A stretch of DNA of 64,000 nt from UBA5436 sp050951845. GTDB lineage: Bacteria > Bacillota > Clostridia > Saccharofermentanales > DTU023. The notes below the pieces were generated by a model that was not told the DNA's origin, did no database searches, and saw nothing but the letters and a program-made list of their open reading frames with translations. The stretch is from the NCBI GenBank assembly GCA_050951845.1, contig JBMNJV010000003.1:221643-285642 (forward strand), read 5' to 3'. Of the stretch, positions 8,076 through 17,337 are shown piece after piece (position 1 is the first letter of the stretch; every line of letters starts with the position of its first letter). The translations under genes and the position numbers were made by a program.

Positions 8076-10844
8076 ATGAGTGACAGACCAAATAAAAAAA
8101 ATCCTCAACATAATGATATAAATAATAAAAGGATGCGAAAAAAAAGATCTTCAGATCAAAATCATCAAGTCTTTAATTCAAGTCGTAATAATTTTGATTA
8201 TAATGAGTCGTCAAATCAACAGATCAACAAATTAAATAATAACGACAGAATGTCTAGTCGTAAAAATAATAAAAAAACAAATTTTTTAAAACAAAATATA
8301 AACATACATAAAGATGTAAATACAACATATAAAAATACTGGAAATTCTTACAGGCAAAACAAATTACATGCCAATGCTGCAGGCAATAGTTCTCACAAAC
8401 AAAGTAACGGGAACAATTCAAAAGTTAAGAGAGTTCCTTATCGAATAAGAGTTAATCGAATAGGAATTGTAATAATCTCCACTTTAATCTTGTTCGTTAT
8501 TATTTATCTCTCAACTGTTTTATATGATTTTCAGATCAATAAACATGATGAAATGTCGAAATTGGCGAACGATCAATATTACAGGAAAATTAAAACACCG
8601 CCGAGACGAGGTGATATTTATGATCGTAACGGTAAAATTTTAGCGACTACAACCAATATTTACCGGATCGGTATTACACCGAAACATGTGTATTCTTTAA
8701 TCAATACACAAACCGAAAATGAAATAGCTCAAAGTATAGCCGGCGTTTTGAATCTTGAAGCAGATACGGTAAAAGCAGAATTACAAAAAAAAGATCAGAC
8801 ATATATTCAGTTAGCGAAGAATGTATCACAGGAAAAAGCGGAACTTTTGGATCAATATTTAAGCATCAACAAAATAGGCGGAGTTCGCCTGGATGCTGAA
8901 CCTGAAAGAGTCTTTTTCAATGATAATGTAGGAAGTCAGATTATCGGATTTTCCAGTTTGAATGGTGATGTGTTAGAAGGAAGATTGGGGATAGAGTATG
9001 AACTGGACAGTATTCTGTCAGGTCAGGCAGGTTTCTCTTTTGGAGCCAGAGATAATTATGCCAATGCGGGCTTATTGCCTTTTTCTGAATCTACCGAGAA
9101 GTCAACCAAGGACGGTTATAATGTGACATTAACACTTGACTATGAGATAACCAAGCAATTGCAGGATTATCTTGAACGTACATTGATTTCGCTTGAGGCG
9201 AAAAATGCAGGCATGGGACTGATAATGAACGTTCAAACCGGAGAAATTCTGGCTCTGGCTTCCTATCCGTTTTTTTCAAGTTCCGATCCGACTGCGAAAG
9301 TAACCGGGATTAAATACAAAGAAGAGTGGGATCCGACCGGACAGGAAACAATCAATTATTTGATGGAAGATGTTTGGCGAAATAAAGCTGTTTCTGATTT
9401 ATTTGAAGTCGGTTCTACATTCAAGATGATTACAACGGCAATGGGAATAGAAGAAAATATCACTCACGAAGAAAAATATTATAATGATGACCCGATTGAT
9501 GTTTTAGATTATACGATCAGTTGTTTTACCGGTGACGGACATGGCACGGAAACTCTGGAAGAAGCTTTTACCAGATCATGCAACCCGCCGTTTGTCCAGA
9601 TCGCTTTAGATGTAGGAATTGAAAAATTTTATAAATATGTTGATGCATTCGGTTTTAATCAAACTTCAGGCATTCAATTGCCGGCCGAAGCAAAAAATTT
9701 AATCCATAAAGATCCGTCTTTGATCGATCTGGCAACTTTATCATTCGGTGAACAATCCGGCTTTAATTTGGTAAGTTATTCAAAAGGTTTGGCAGCTGTA
9801 GTTAATGGAGGTAACCTGATTACACCGACAATTATCAAAAGTATCAGTGACCAACAAGGTCGAACCGTAAAAACTTATGAACCGCAAATTGAGCGCCGGG
9901 TGATTTCAGAAAGCACATCGCAGAGAATAAATAAAATGTTGCAAAAAAATGATGTAATGCAAGGTTTTAATAAAGTCAGCACCGGTTATTCCTTAGGCGG
10001 AAAAACGTCGACATCGGTCGATGAAATAACCGATGAACTCACAATGTCTTATGTCAGTTTTGCACCGATTGATAATCCGCAAATTATGACAATCATTGTT
10101 GCGCAGAATATTGGAAAACAAGATTCTTTCAGCACCGATTTAATCAATCCGGTTTCCGGATTAACGAATTGGGTACTTGATTATCTGAATATTGGGAGAA
10201 ATTACACAGATAATCAGTTGCAAATTATGCAAGAAACAGTTGCAATGCCGGATATTTACGGTCAAACTTTAGAAGAAGCAACATATAACTTAAACTATGA
10301 TTCGATTATCGTTAAGCCGGGTGTGAAAGATATGAAACCGGATGATCAGATTATGGCATTTGTTCCGGAGATAGGAACTGCTTTACACAACGGATCGACG
10401 ATTTTTGTTTATCCGCAAGCGGAAATAGCAGAAGATTTGGTGGCAGTACCTGATTTTACCGGTAAAAATTTTAATGAATGTATGTTAGCAGCTGAAAGTG
10501 CCGGAATAGTCGTTCAATTTGAAGGTGATTTTGCCGGATTGGCAGTCAGTCAATCTATCCCGCAATCAGGCGATATTAAAATAAAGGATCCGGATCAAAC
10601 GGATTCGGATATAATTGATCAGGTTGGAACAGATTCCGAAATTCAGGATCCGGATCAAACGATTTTATCCGCAACGGAAACAGAAACAGATACGGCTTCA
10701 GAACCGGAAATTGACGAAGTAACAGAAGAAATAATTGAGAATAATCAAGGTGAGGAAAAAATGACTGATGAGGATCAGAATGTGAATTATGTGCAAAGAG
10801 GCAGCGTAATCAAAGTTGTACTCGGATCCGCGTCTTCGGAATAA
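8076..10844 (+). CDS. class B penicillin-binding protein (FtsI/SpoVD type) with PASTA domains
   Basis: Septal transpeptidase that cross-links peptidoglycan, partner of FtsW. The protein of 922 residues is very large for the family. Residues 1-125 form an Asn/Lys/Ser-rich low-complexity cytosolic tail. A membrane anchor follows (129-150), then a dimerisation domain with PPRRGDIYDRNGKILA, and then the transpeptidase. Active-site motifs are STFK (S447, K450), SCN (in TRSCNPPF) and, in place of the usual KTG, KTS (643-645). The first PASTA domain starts about 718. The second starts about 788 and is interrupted by a Asp/Glu/Thr-rich insert of about 60 residues before its last strand (YVQRGSVIKVVLG). 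It could equally be named SpoVD. The KTS triplet is unusual. Confidence 0.92.
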   Translation: MSDRPNKKNPQHNDINNKRMRKKRSSDQNHQVFNSSRNNFDYNESSNQQINKLNNNDRMSSRKNNKKTNFLKQNINIHKDVNTTYKNTGNSYRQNKLHANAAGNSSHKQSNGNNSKVKRVPYRIRVNRIGIVIISTLILFVIIYLSTVLYDFQINKHDEMSKLANDQYYRKIKTPPRRGDIYDRNGKILATTTNIYRIGITPKHVYSLINTQTENEIAQSIAGVLNLEADTVKAELQKKDQTYIQLAKNVSQEKAELLDQYLSINKIGGVRLDAEPERVFFNDNVGSQIIGFSSLNGDVLEGRLGIEYELDSILSGQAGFSFGARDNYANAGLLPFSESTEKSTKDGYNVTLTLDYEITKQLQDYLERTLISLEAKNAGMGLIMNVQTGEILALASYPFFSSSDPTAKVTGIKYKEEWDPTGQETINYLMEDVWRNKAVSDLFEVGSTFKMITTAMGIEENITHEEKYYNDDPIDVLDYTISCFTGDGHGTETLEEAFTRSCNPPFVQIALDVGIEKFYKYVDAFGFNQTSGIQLPAEAKNLIHKDPSLIDLATLSFGEQSGFNLVSYSKGLAAVVNGGNLITPTIIKSISDQQGRTVKTYEPQIERRVISESTSQRINKMLQKNDVMQGFNKVSTGYSLGGKTSTSVDEITDELTMSYVSFAPIDNPQIMTIIVAQNIGKQDSFSTDLINPVSGLTNWVLDYLNIGRNYTDNQLQIMQETVAMPDIYGQTLEEATYNLNYDSIIVKPGVKDMKPDDQIMAFVPEIGTALHNGSTIFVYPQAEIAEDLVAVPDFTGKNFNECMLAAESAGIVVQFEGDFAGLAVSQSIPQSGDIKIKDPDQTDSDIIDQVGTDSEIQDPDQTILSATETETDTASEPEIDEVTEEIIENNQGEEKMTDEDQNVNYVQRGSVIKVVLGSASSE

Positions 10845-10856
10845 TGAGGAGGGAAC

Positions 10857-12329
10857 ATGGCGAGATTTATACCTGCCCAATTACAGACATGGACTGACGG
10901 GCTACTCTTACAAACACCTGAAGCCCAACACCATAGTGAGAGATTTTATCGCGGCATCTCGACGGACACAAGAACTTTGCGTTCGGGAGAAGCCTTCTTG
11001 GCATTGAAAGGTGAAAACTTTGACGGTCATAAATTTGTAGATCAAGCAATTGCCAAAGGTTGCAAAATGTTGGTTCTGAATGAAAAGAGCGAACAAGCAA
11101 TGCAGCTTTATTATGATTTGCGGCAAGGAATAGATATACCTGATTTACTTCTGGTTCAGGATACTTTGAAAGCTTATCAAAAAATAGCGGAAGGATACCG
11201 GTCGACTTTGCTTGCACCGGTGATCGGAATAACCGGAAGTGTCGGAAAAACTACTACGCGAAGAATGGTCGGAGCAATTTTGGGTACTCAGATGAAGCTG
11301 CATCAGACTTCGAAAAATGAAAACAACCAGATCGGTTTACCTTTAACCATACTGGAAGCTGATGATGAGGACGAAGTAATACTTGCTGAAATGGGTATGG
11401 ACCGTCGCGGAGAAATAAAAATATTAAGCGAAGTTGCACATCCTGATATAGCGATAATTACCGGTGTCGGTTATAGCCATTCGGAATACTTAGGCAGCAG
11501 AAAAAACATTTTAGAAGAAAAAACCGATATAATCAGCGGCATGAAAAGCAACGGAATCGTACTGATTAATGGTCAGGATACTCATCTCAATGCTTGGGCA
11601 ATGGCTTTCAAAGGTACAACAACTGTTTGGCGTATCTGTAATGAATTTGAGGAAATAGGTTCGGATTTTGAAAATTTTCCTGTGTTTTGGGCGGAAGATT
11701 TGAAAATAGAAACCGGCGGAACATCGTTTATTGCAAAAACAACTTTAGATCCTGAAGTAGCCTGGCCGGTGAAAATAAAAGCACCCGGTAAATACTTGAT
11801 CCGGGCAGCTTTGTTCGGTTTAGCAAGTGCGTACGCCCTAGGTCTGGATATGGATATAGCGGTTGGAGGTTGTCTCAAATTTACCAATACCGGAAACAGA
11901 CAAAGAATAGTGCAAAAGGACGGTTTAATTTTAATCGATGATTCTTATAATTCATCGCCTGAGTCAAACACAGCAGCTTTGGATACTTTGTCCATGATTG
12001 CCGGCAACAGAAGAAAAATTGCCTGTATAAGTGCGATGCGCGAACTGGGGCAATATGCTGAAGATTTACATACTAACATAGGTTATAAAATTGCCGATTT
12101 GGGAATTGATATCCTATATTTGGTTGGTGAAGAAACCAAGTGGATTGCAGCCGGTGTAAAACAAATAAATCCCGGATTGAAAATAAAAACTTTTCCGGAT
12201 TCCGCTTCAATCGCTGAAGATATTATAGACATTATTGAACCGGGAGATTGTATCTTGGTTAAAGGTTCCAGAAGTTATGCTATGGAGAAGATTTCTCAAA
12301 AGATTGAGATACAGGAGTTTAAGTTTTGA
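10857..12329 (+). CDS. murF: UDP-MurNAc-tripeptide:D-Ala-D-Ala ligase MurF
   Basis: Adds the D-Ala-D-Ala dipeptide to UDP-MurNAc-tripeptide in the cytoplasm. It has the Mur ligase order. The N-terminal substrate domain includes STDTRTLRSGEAFLALKGE, the ATP loop is GITGSVGKTTT (about 123-133), the KNENNQIGLPLT segment follows, and DDSYNSSPES marks the C-terminal domain. The length of 490 residues is normal. The start is ATG 10857 with GAGGAGGG just upstream. It follows the PBP directly, with no murE between, although murE usually sits there. Ddl, which makes its dipeptide substrate, is encoded at 27595. Confidence 0.94.
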   Translation: MARFIPAQLQTWTDGLLLQTPEAQHHSERFYRGISTDTRTLRSGEAFLALKGENFDGHKFVDQAIAKGCKMLVLNEKSEQAMQLYYDLRQGIDIPDLLLVQDTLKAYQKIAEGYRSTLLAPVIGITGSVGKTTTRRMVGAILGTQMKLHQTSKNENNQIGLPLTILEADDEDEVILAEMGMDRRGEIKILSEVAHPDIAIITGVGYSHSEYLGSRKNILEEKTDIISGMKSNGIVLINGQDTHLNAWAMAFKGTTTVWRICNEFEEIGSDFENFPVFWAEDLKIETGGTSFIAKTTLDPEVAWPVKIKAPGKYLIRAALFGLASAYALGLDMDIAVGGCLKFTNTGNRQRIVQKDGLILIDDSYNSSPESNTAALDTLSMIAGNRRKIACISAMRELGQYAEDLHTNIGYKIADLGIDILYLVGEETKWIAAGVKQINPGLKIKTFPDSASIAEDIIDIIEPGDCILVKGSRSYAMEKISQKIEIQEFKF

Positions 12330-13318
12330 ATAATCTGATTTGGCTCAATGCAATATTTATTCTTTTGCTGACATTATTTTCAGGCAAATTCGGTTTACCT
12401 TATTTGCAAAAACTGCAATTAAGGCAAACTGTGCGTTCTGACGGACCGACAACTCATTTTGTCAAAAGCGGCACACCTACTTTCGGAGGTTTGTTTTTTT
12501 TGATACCGCTGACAATTTCTGCAATTGTTTTGCCGTTTGTTAATCGGAATTGGATCAGCTACAGCGCAATTATTGTTTTAATGCTGCTCTTCGGTCTGGT
12601 CGGATTTTTAGACGATTATGTAAAAGTTAAAGTAACAAAGGAAGGACTTTCGGTAAGTCAGAAAACAATAGGTTTAACCATAATTTGTATAATGTTTGCA
12701 ATTTGGCTGCTCTGGTTTTCGGATTTCGAACCGTTCATTTATATTCCTTTCCTTAAACACCAGATATTGATCGTAGGCAACTGGAAATACCTTTACTTGA
12801 TTTTTATTGTGCTTTATTTGTTCTTCATGTCAAATGCGGTTAATATTACGGACGGTCTGGACGGACTTGCTTCAAGCTTAATGACAGTTTCCTCATTGTC
12901 ATTAGGCCTGAGCATTTATCTTGTTTATCGAAATGATCTGACAATGAATCCGATGATTGGCGGATGTCTTGCAATTGCTGCAGGATCGGTCGGTTTTTTA
13001 GTTTACAATTATCATCCGGCAAAAGTTTTTATGGGAGATACCGGCTCACAAGCTCTGGGAGTCGGCTTCGGAGCAATTGCCTTGGCAGTAGGAATGCCTT
13101 GGCTGATGTTGATTACCGGTTTAGTATATATTGTAGAAGCTTTATCAACTATGCTGCAAGTTTTATATTTTAAAGCAACCGGCGGTAAAAGATTATTTAA
13201 GATGGCTCCGCTACATCATCATTTCGAATTAAAAGGTTGGCAAGAAAAAAAAGTTGTCACTGTTTTTGTATTTGCCGGGTTTATTTGCGGAATACTCGGA
13301 GTACTGGTAGTTATTTAA
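12326..13318 (+). CDS. mraY: phospho-N-acetylmuramoyl-pentapeptide-transferase MraY
   Basis: Polytopic membrane enzyme that transfers phospho-MurNAc-pentapeptide to undecaprenyl phosphate, forming lipid I. Family segments seen are PTFGGLFF near residue 51, FLDDYVKV near 93, NAVNITDGLDGLASS (about 171-185), FMGDTGS near 236, and the HHH-containing MAPLHHHFELKGW near 296. The start is TTG 12326, overlapping the murF TGA in the pattern TTGA. AGGAG (12313-12317) is placed eight bases upstream. The length of 330 residues is typical. Confidence 0.95.
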   Translation: MNNLIWLNAIFILLLTLFSGKFGLPYLQKLQLRQTVRSDGPTTHFVKSGTPTFGGLFFLIPLTISAIVLPFVNRNWISYSAIIVLMLLFGLVGFLDDYVKVKVTKEGLSVSQKTIGLTIICIMFAIWLLWFSDFEPFIYIPFLKHQILIVGNWKYLYLIFIVLYLFFMSNAVNITDGLDGLASSLMTVSSLSLGLSIYLVYRNDLTMNPMIGGCLAIAAGSVGFLVYNYHPAKVFMGDTGSQALGVGFGAIALAVGMPWLMLITGLVYIVEALSTMLQVLYFKATGGKRLFKMAPLHHHFELKGWQEKKVVTVFVFAGFICGILGVLVVI

Positions 13319-13352
13319 CTTGTATCAACGCTTGGTCGTTAATAGGGAATTA

Positions 13353-13382
13353 TTGACAGACAGTTATTGGCAAAGATTGATA
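13353..13382 (+). promoter_or_regulatory. possible internal promoter before ftsW
   Basis: TTGACA (13353-13358) is followed 18 bases later by TTGATA (13377-13382). The mraY-ftsW gap of 86 bases is the widest between murF and sbp, so an internal promoter would be plausible here. The -10 match is only partial. Confidence 0.35.
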
Positions 13383-13404
13383 AACTATAACCTGTGAGGA
13401 TGCT

Positions 13405-14760
13405 ATGAGAAGAATACAAAGAAATGTAAAGAATAAATATGATCTGACTTTGAGAAAATCTGATGAAAATCCGGAAGAAGACACGGATTTTTTGGGTGAA
13501 TTGGGAAAATTTCGCAGATTGAATGCACCTTTACTGATTATTACGATCGTTTTAGTTTGTTTTGGTTTGATTATGTTATTCTCTGCCAGCATGAGTACCA
13601 GTTTCGCAACTCAAGGTGATGACTCCAAATATTATTTTATTCGTCAGGCAGGTATGGTGGCATTAGGTTTGGGTATAGGATTAGTTTTTGCAACTTTTTT
13701 TGAGATTAAAAGTATCAATAACAAAAGGATAGTATTGGGCATGTATATCCTTACTACACTTCTTTTAGTTTTGGTAATTCTTAAAGGCAGAAGCGAAATG
13801 GGTGCAACCAGATGGATCAATATCGGACCGTTCGGTTTTCAACCGTCCGAATTGGCAAAATTCACATCTGTATTGTTTTTGGCCCATTATTTTTCTTTCA
13901 CTAAAGGTGAGAGAGCAAAAGGGAATTTTCGTGCGAAAAGTCCTTCCGGGCAATTTTGGCTGGACGGTCGGATAGATTTTCTGTTTCCGGTCTTGATTTT
14001 GGGATTATGGTTGATCTTAATTGTGATTCAGCCTCATTTATCAGGTGCTATAATTTTTCTTACTCTCTGTTTTGCAGTTTTTCTGGCAGCCCGGATTCCC
14101 TGGAGATCTTGGCTGAGCGGAATTATTCAATTATTACCGATTCTTTTAATCGGTATAGTTTTGACTGCATTGATTTTACCTGCAACAAAAGGTGTAACTT
14201 TGACTGAGTTCGTTGAGAGTAAATTTGCTCATTCAGCCAAACGAATTGAAACATTTGAAGCGGAAGATGAAGTTTCCGAAGATCAGAGTTATCAGATCCG
14301 ACAGGCTGAAATAGCAATGGGTACCGGAGGCTTGACCGGAGTCGGACTGGGCCAGGGCAGACAAAAATTCAATTATTTACCTCAAGTTCACAATGATTAT
14401 ATTTTTCCGGCAATTGCTGAAGAATTGGGTTATATAGGTACGATGAGTGTTTTGATTTTATTTGCAGTCCAGTTTTTTATAGGTGTAAGAATTGCTTTGA
14501 ATGCGAATTCAGTTTTCGCTTGCTTAATAGCTTGGGGCTACTCTTTTTTAATTATTCTTCAGGTTCTATTAAATGTAGCGGTTGCGACTGAAGTTATACC
14601 GGCGACCGGAATAACTCTCCCGTTTTTCAGTTATGGCGGAACATCAAATATTGTATTTTTAATTGAAATTGGTATGGTATTATGTGTATCACGTACAGGT
14701 CAAACGGCAAATAAAGTATTGATTAAACATTTAGCACCCGCATCGGAGAACGGCAGATGA
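13405..14760 (+). CDS. ftsW: septal SEDS glycosyltransferase FtsW
   Basis: Polymerises lipid II at the septum with its class B PBP partner. The SEDS fold of about ten helices starts near residue 48 after a charged cytosolic N terminus of 45 residues. Family segments are FGFQPSELAKF near 143, IRQAEIAMGTGGLTGVGLGQG in the large loop, LPQVHNDYIFPAIAEELG, and ATGITLPFFSYGGTS near the end. A charged stretch rich in Glu/Asp (ETFEAEDEVSEDQ) interrupts the loop before IRQAEIA. The ATG at 13405 has GAGG upstream. The stop overlaps the murG start (ATGA). The position in the dcw cluster distinguishes it from the rodA copy at 3430. Confidence 0.94.
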   Translation: MRRIQRNVKNKYDLTLRKSDENPEEDTDFLGELGKFRRLNAPLLIITIVLVCFGLIMLFSASMSTSFATQGDDSKYYFIRQAGMVALGLGIGLVFATFFEIKSINNKRIVLGMYILTTLLLVLVILKGRSEMGATRWINIGPFGFQPSELAKFTSVLFLAHYFSFTKGERAKGNFRAKSPSGQFWLDGRIDFLFPVLILGLWLILIVIQPHLSGAIIFLTLCFAVFLAARIPWRSWLSGIIQLLPILLIGIVLTALILPATKGVTLTEFVESKFAHSAKRIETFEAEDEVSEDQSYQIRQAEIAMGTGGLTGVGLGQGRQKFNYLPQVHNDYIFPAIAEELGYIGTMSVLILFAVQFFIGVRIALNANSVFACLIAWGYSFLIILQVLLNVAVATEVIPATGITLPFFSYGGTSNIVFLIEIGMVLCVSRTGQTANKVLIKHLAPASENGR

Positions 14761-15878
14761 AACAAAGATTGTATTATATTGTAGGAGGAGGAACCAGCGG
14801 TCATGTCAATCCGGCTTTATCCATCGCGGAATCAATTAAAGACCGGGATCCGGACAGCAAAATAGTTTTTTTTGTGACAAAAGATGGTGTCGAATACGGG
14901 ATGATCAAAAAGGCCGGTTTTCCGTTTCAGGTTATTGAGGCAAGTCGTTTGCCGAATTCTGTCAAACAAATATTTTCATTTACCAAATCTTCTTGTTCCG
15001 GCTATCGAAATTCCATGCGGATTTTAAATGAAAATCGTCCTGCTGCTGTGATCGGAACAGGTGGTTTTGTCTGTGCTCCGTTACTGCTGGCTGCGATGCG
15101 TTTAAAAATTCCCTATCTTATCCATGAACAGAATGCGTTTCCCGGTAAAGCGAATCGTTTTTTTGCAAAAAAAGCAAAAGCGGTTTGTATTTCGTTTAAT
15201 TCTTCCAAAGAACATTTCAAAAATGTTTCAGCTATTCATCTTACCGGAAATCCGGTGCGTAAGGTTTTCTTCGAGATGACTTCGGAAGAAGCGAGAAAAC
15301 GCCTTGAAATTTCTTCGGAAAAATTTATAGTACTGATCATGGGTGGCAGTCTGGGAGCTAATTCAATTAATCAAGCAATTATAGATTTATTTGAATCAAA
15401 TATGTGGCAAGAATTGAAGACTGAATTTCCTGAATTAATGCTTATTATGAGTACCGGAAGTCGCAATTATAACGATTTGAAAAACTCATTGGCGGCTTAT
15501 GAAAATGAAGATTTTGTTATGAATTCTTATCTGGATACTACACTTTGGCTGCCGGCATCTGATTTATATATCGGGAGATCAGGTGCTTCCGCATGTTTTG
15601 AAGCTGCTGCTACATCGACACCTGCAATTTTTATACCGTATGCCAATGCTGCAGATAATCATCAGTTCTTTAATGCCAAATCTTTTGCGGATCAGGATGC
15701 TGCCAGATTGATTGATGAGAAAGATTTCAATGCGAATATTTTGGTTGAGCAAATCAAATATCTGATTGAAAATCGTCAGGTTTTATACGGTATGAGTAAA
15801 CAGGCAAAAAGTCTGGCTAAACCGGATGCAGCTTCCGACATTGTTGATATATTGGAAAATTTTGTTTCTGCAAATTAA
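14757..15878 (+). CDS. murG: UDP-GlcNAc:undecaprenyl-PP-MurNAc-pentapeptide transferase MurG
   Basis: Makes lipid II from lipid I at the inner face of the membrane. The N-terminal loop reads GGGTSGHVNPALSIAE (about 8-23), the family signature. GTGGFVCAPLL, HEQNAFPGKANR, LIMGGSLGANSIN and the C-terminal GRSGASACFEAAATSTPAIFIPY segment all fit a GT28 enzyme. The length of 373 residues is normal. The start ATG overlaps the ftsW stop by four bases. The usual PN-A-Q arrangement of the acceptor loop is recognisable as AADNHQFFNAK. Confidence 0.95.
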   Translation: MKQRLYYIVGGGTSGHVNPALSIAESIKDRDPDSKIVFFVTKDGVEYGMIKKAGFPFQVIEASRLPNSVKQIFSFTKSSCSGYRNSMRILNENRPAAVIGTGGFVCAPLLLAAMRLKIPYLIHEQNAFPGKANRFFAKKAKAVCISFNSSKEHFKNVSAIHLTGNPVRKVFFEMTSEEARKRLEISSEKFIVLIMGGSLGANSINQAIIDLFESNMWQELKTEFPELMLIMSTGSRNYNDLKNSLAAYENEDFVMNSYLDTTLWLPASDLYIGRSGASACFEAAATSTPAIFIPYANAADNHQFFNAKSFADQDAARLIDEKDFNANILVEQIKYLIENRQVLYGMSKQAKSLAKPDAASDIVDILENFVSAN

Positions 15879-15903
15879 GATTAGTGAATCACTTAAAATA
15901 AAA

Positions 15904-16725
15904 ATGCAACAGAAAAAACAGGGCAAAATCAAATTTAACAAGTACCATAAACTTATTATTATCGTGATGTGTTTTGTTATTTTGATTGCGTTGTTTTTCT
16001 TACTTCCGGTCTTTCGTATTCAAACAATCGAAATAAAAAATGCAGATTTTATCGCTCCGGAAAAAATTCTGCAAGCTGCCCGAATTAATCAAAATCAGCA
16101 TTTTTTACAAGAAATGGGTGGTACATTATCTGACTTTTTTAACGGACGTTATACAAAAGCCGAACAGAGAGTGCTCAAAGAACTTCCTCAAGTTGCTGAT
16201 ATTGAGATAAGCTATTCTTTTCCGAATAAGATAGTATTTGATGTAGATGAAAGAATTGCGATCGGCTGGATTAAAATACCGGACGGATTTTGTACAATTG
16301 ACGGTCAGGGAGTCGTGATTGAAATCCTGGATCAGGAGCCGCAAGATTTACCGATCATCAAAGGTATTACGATTACTAATCTCGCTCTGGGTAAACGGAT
16401 AGAAGTTGAACAGACGGAATATCTGGAGAATGCTATGTTTACAATGTCGGCTTTAATTGAAGCTGATTTGGATTATCAAGGTGAAAAATTGCTGAATCAA
16501 ATAAATGTTATAGAGCCGACAATTAACAATAATATTTATTTAAGACTGAACGTGGAGGACCAAAAATTGTTAATCATCTGTGATAAGTCACGTGAATTAA
16601 AAAATAATTTTATGTGGCTGAAACAAGTGCTAAGTAGTAATGTTATTGCAGATAAAGGTTCAGGTACGATAGATTTACGCGGCGAAACCAGAACCTTTAA
16701 ACCTGATCTGAACGGAGGAAAATGA
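15904..16725 (+). CDS. ftsQ: FtsQ/DivIB-like division protein
   Basis: Bitopic divisome protein. From ATG 15904 it has a short basic cytosolic segment (KKQGKIKFNKYHK), one membrane helix (LIIIVMCFVILIALFFLLPV), and a POTRA domain starting at FRIQTIEIKNADFIAPEKIL. A beta domain containing FDVDERIAIGWI and FCTIDGQGVVIEI follows, typical of FtsQ/DivIB. The frame is open upstream to 15826, but a start there would overlap murG by about 50 bases and add a non-basic leader. I therefore prefer 15904, although no strong ribosome binding site precedes it. The stop overlaps the start of the next gene. Confidence 0.85.
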   Translation: MQQKKQGKIKFNKYHKLIIIVMCFVILIALFFLLPVFRIQTIEIKNADFIAPEKILQAARINQNQHFLQEMGGTLSDFFNGRYTKAEQRVLKELPQVADIEISYSFPNKIVFDVDERIAIGWIKIPDGFCTIDGQGVVIEILDQEPQDLPIIKGITITNLALGKRIEVEQTEYLENAMFTMSALIEADLDYQGEKLLNQINVIEPTINNNIYLRLNVEDQKLLIICDKSRELKNNFMWLKQVLSSNVIADKGSGTIDLRGETRTFKPDLNGGK

Positions 16726-17084
16726 TGATACCCTTAATCGGTTTGATTATCGGATTAATTATCGGTTTATTGCTGAATGTGCCGATACCGCAGGCATATG
16801 GTATGTATATTGCTGTTTTGGTAATTTCTGCTTTTACATCCCTGACTGCTACAATCGGAGATTCTCTGGAAAATATTTATAATAATAAACTGGTTGTAGT
16901 ATCTTTCCTGGGCAATACTTTGATTGCTGTAGTGCTGACTGCTTTAGGCCAGCAGATAAATATTCCTTTGAATTATGTTGTGTATTTCGGTTTAGGAACT
17001 CAGATTTTCAAAAATTTGAATAGAATTTGGCGCCAATTAATAATTATTGTTGACGAGAAGAAAAAGAAAGTTAATAAAAAATAG
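16722..17084 (+). CDS. sbp: small basic protein Sbp (DUF1290 family)
   Basis: Small integral membrane protein of 120 residues with about four helices. It starts MMIPLIGLIIGLIIGLLLN and ends in a Lys-rich tail (EKKKKVNKK). DUF1290 small basic proteins are found between ftsQ and ftsA/ftsZ in many Firmicutes, with unknown function. GGAGG at 16714-16718 lies 3 bases before the first ATG (16722) and 6 bases before the second (16725), so the second Met may be the real start. The next gene is ftsZ, so ftsA, which commonly intervenes, is missing. Confidence 0.8.
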   Translation: MMIPLIGLIIGLIIGLLLNVPIPQAYGMYIAVLVISAFTSLTATIGDSLENIYNNKLVVVSFLGNTLIAVVLTALGQQINIPLNYVVYFGLGTQIFKNLNRIWRQLIIIVDEKKKKVNKK

Positions 17085-17337
17085 AAATACAGATGATAGC
17101 TTGCAAAAGTTTAGTTGTTTATAGTAAATTATGTTAAGAGTAAAGTTGTAAGGACTACAAAATAAAGTTGTAATAACTGCAATGAAAACGTAACAAATTC
17201 AGTTGTTGTAGGAATTTGTTTAGTGTAAAATTAAAAAAGAATATATTAATTAAAGAATTAATAAAATTAATAAATGGATAAAACAATATAAGAAGTTAAC
17301 TTGTCATTACATGTTAATTTCGAAAGGAGTTGTTCTC

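Noticed and set aside
15826..15903. Longer start for ftsQ at 15826
   Set aside because: It would overlap murG by about 50 bases and give a leader not seen in the family. ATG 15904 gives the expected basic tail and helix.
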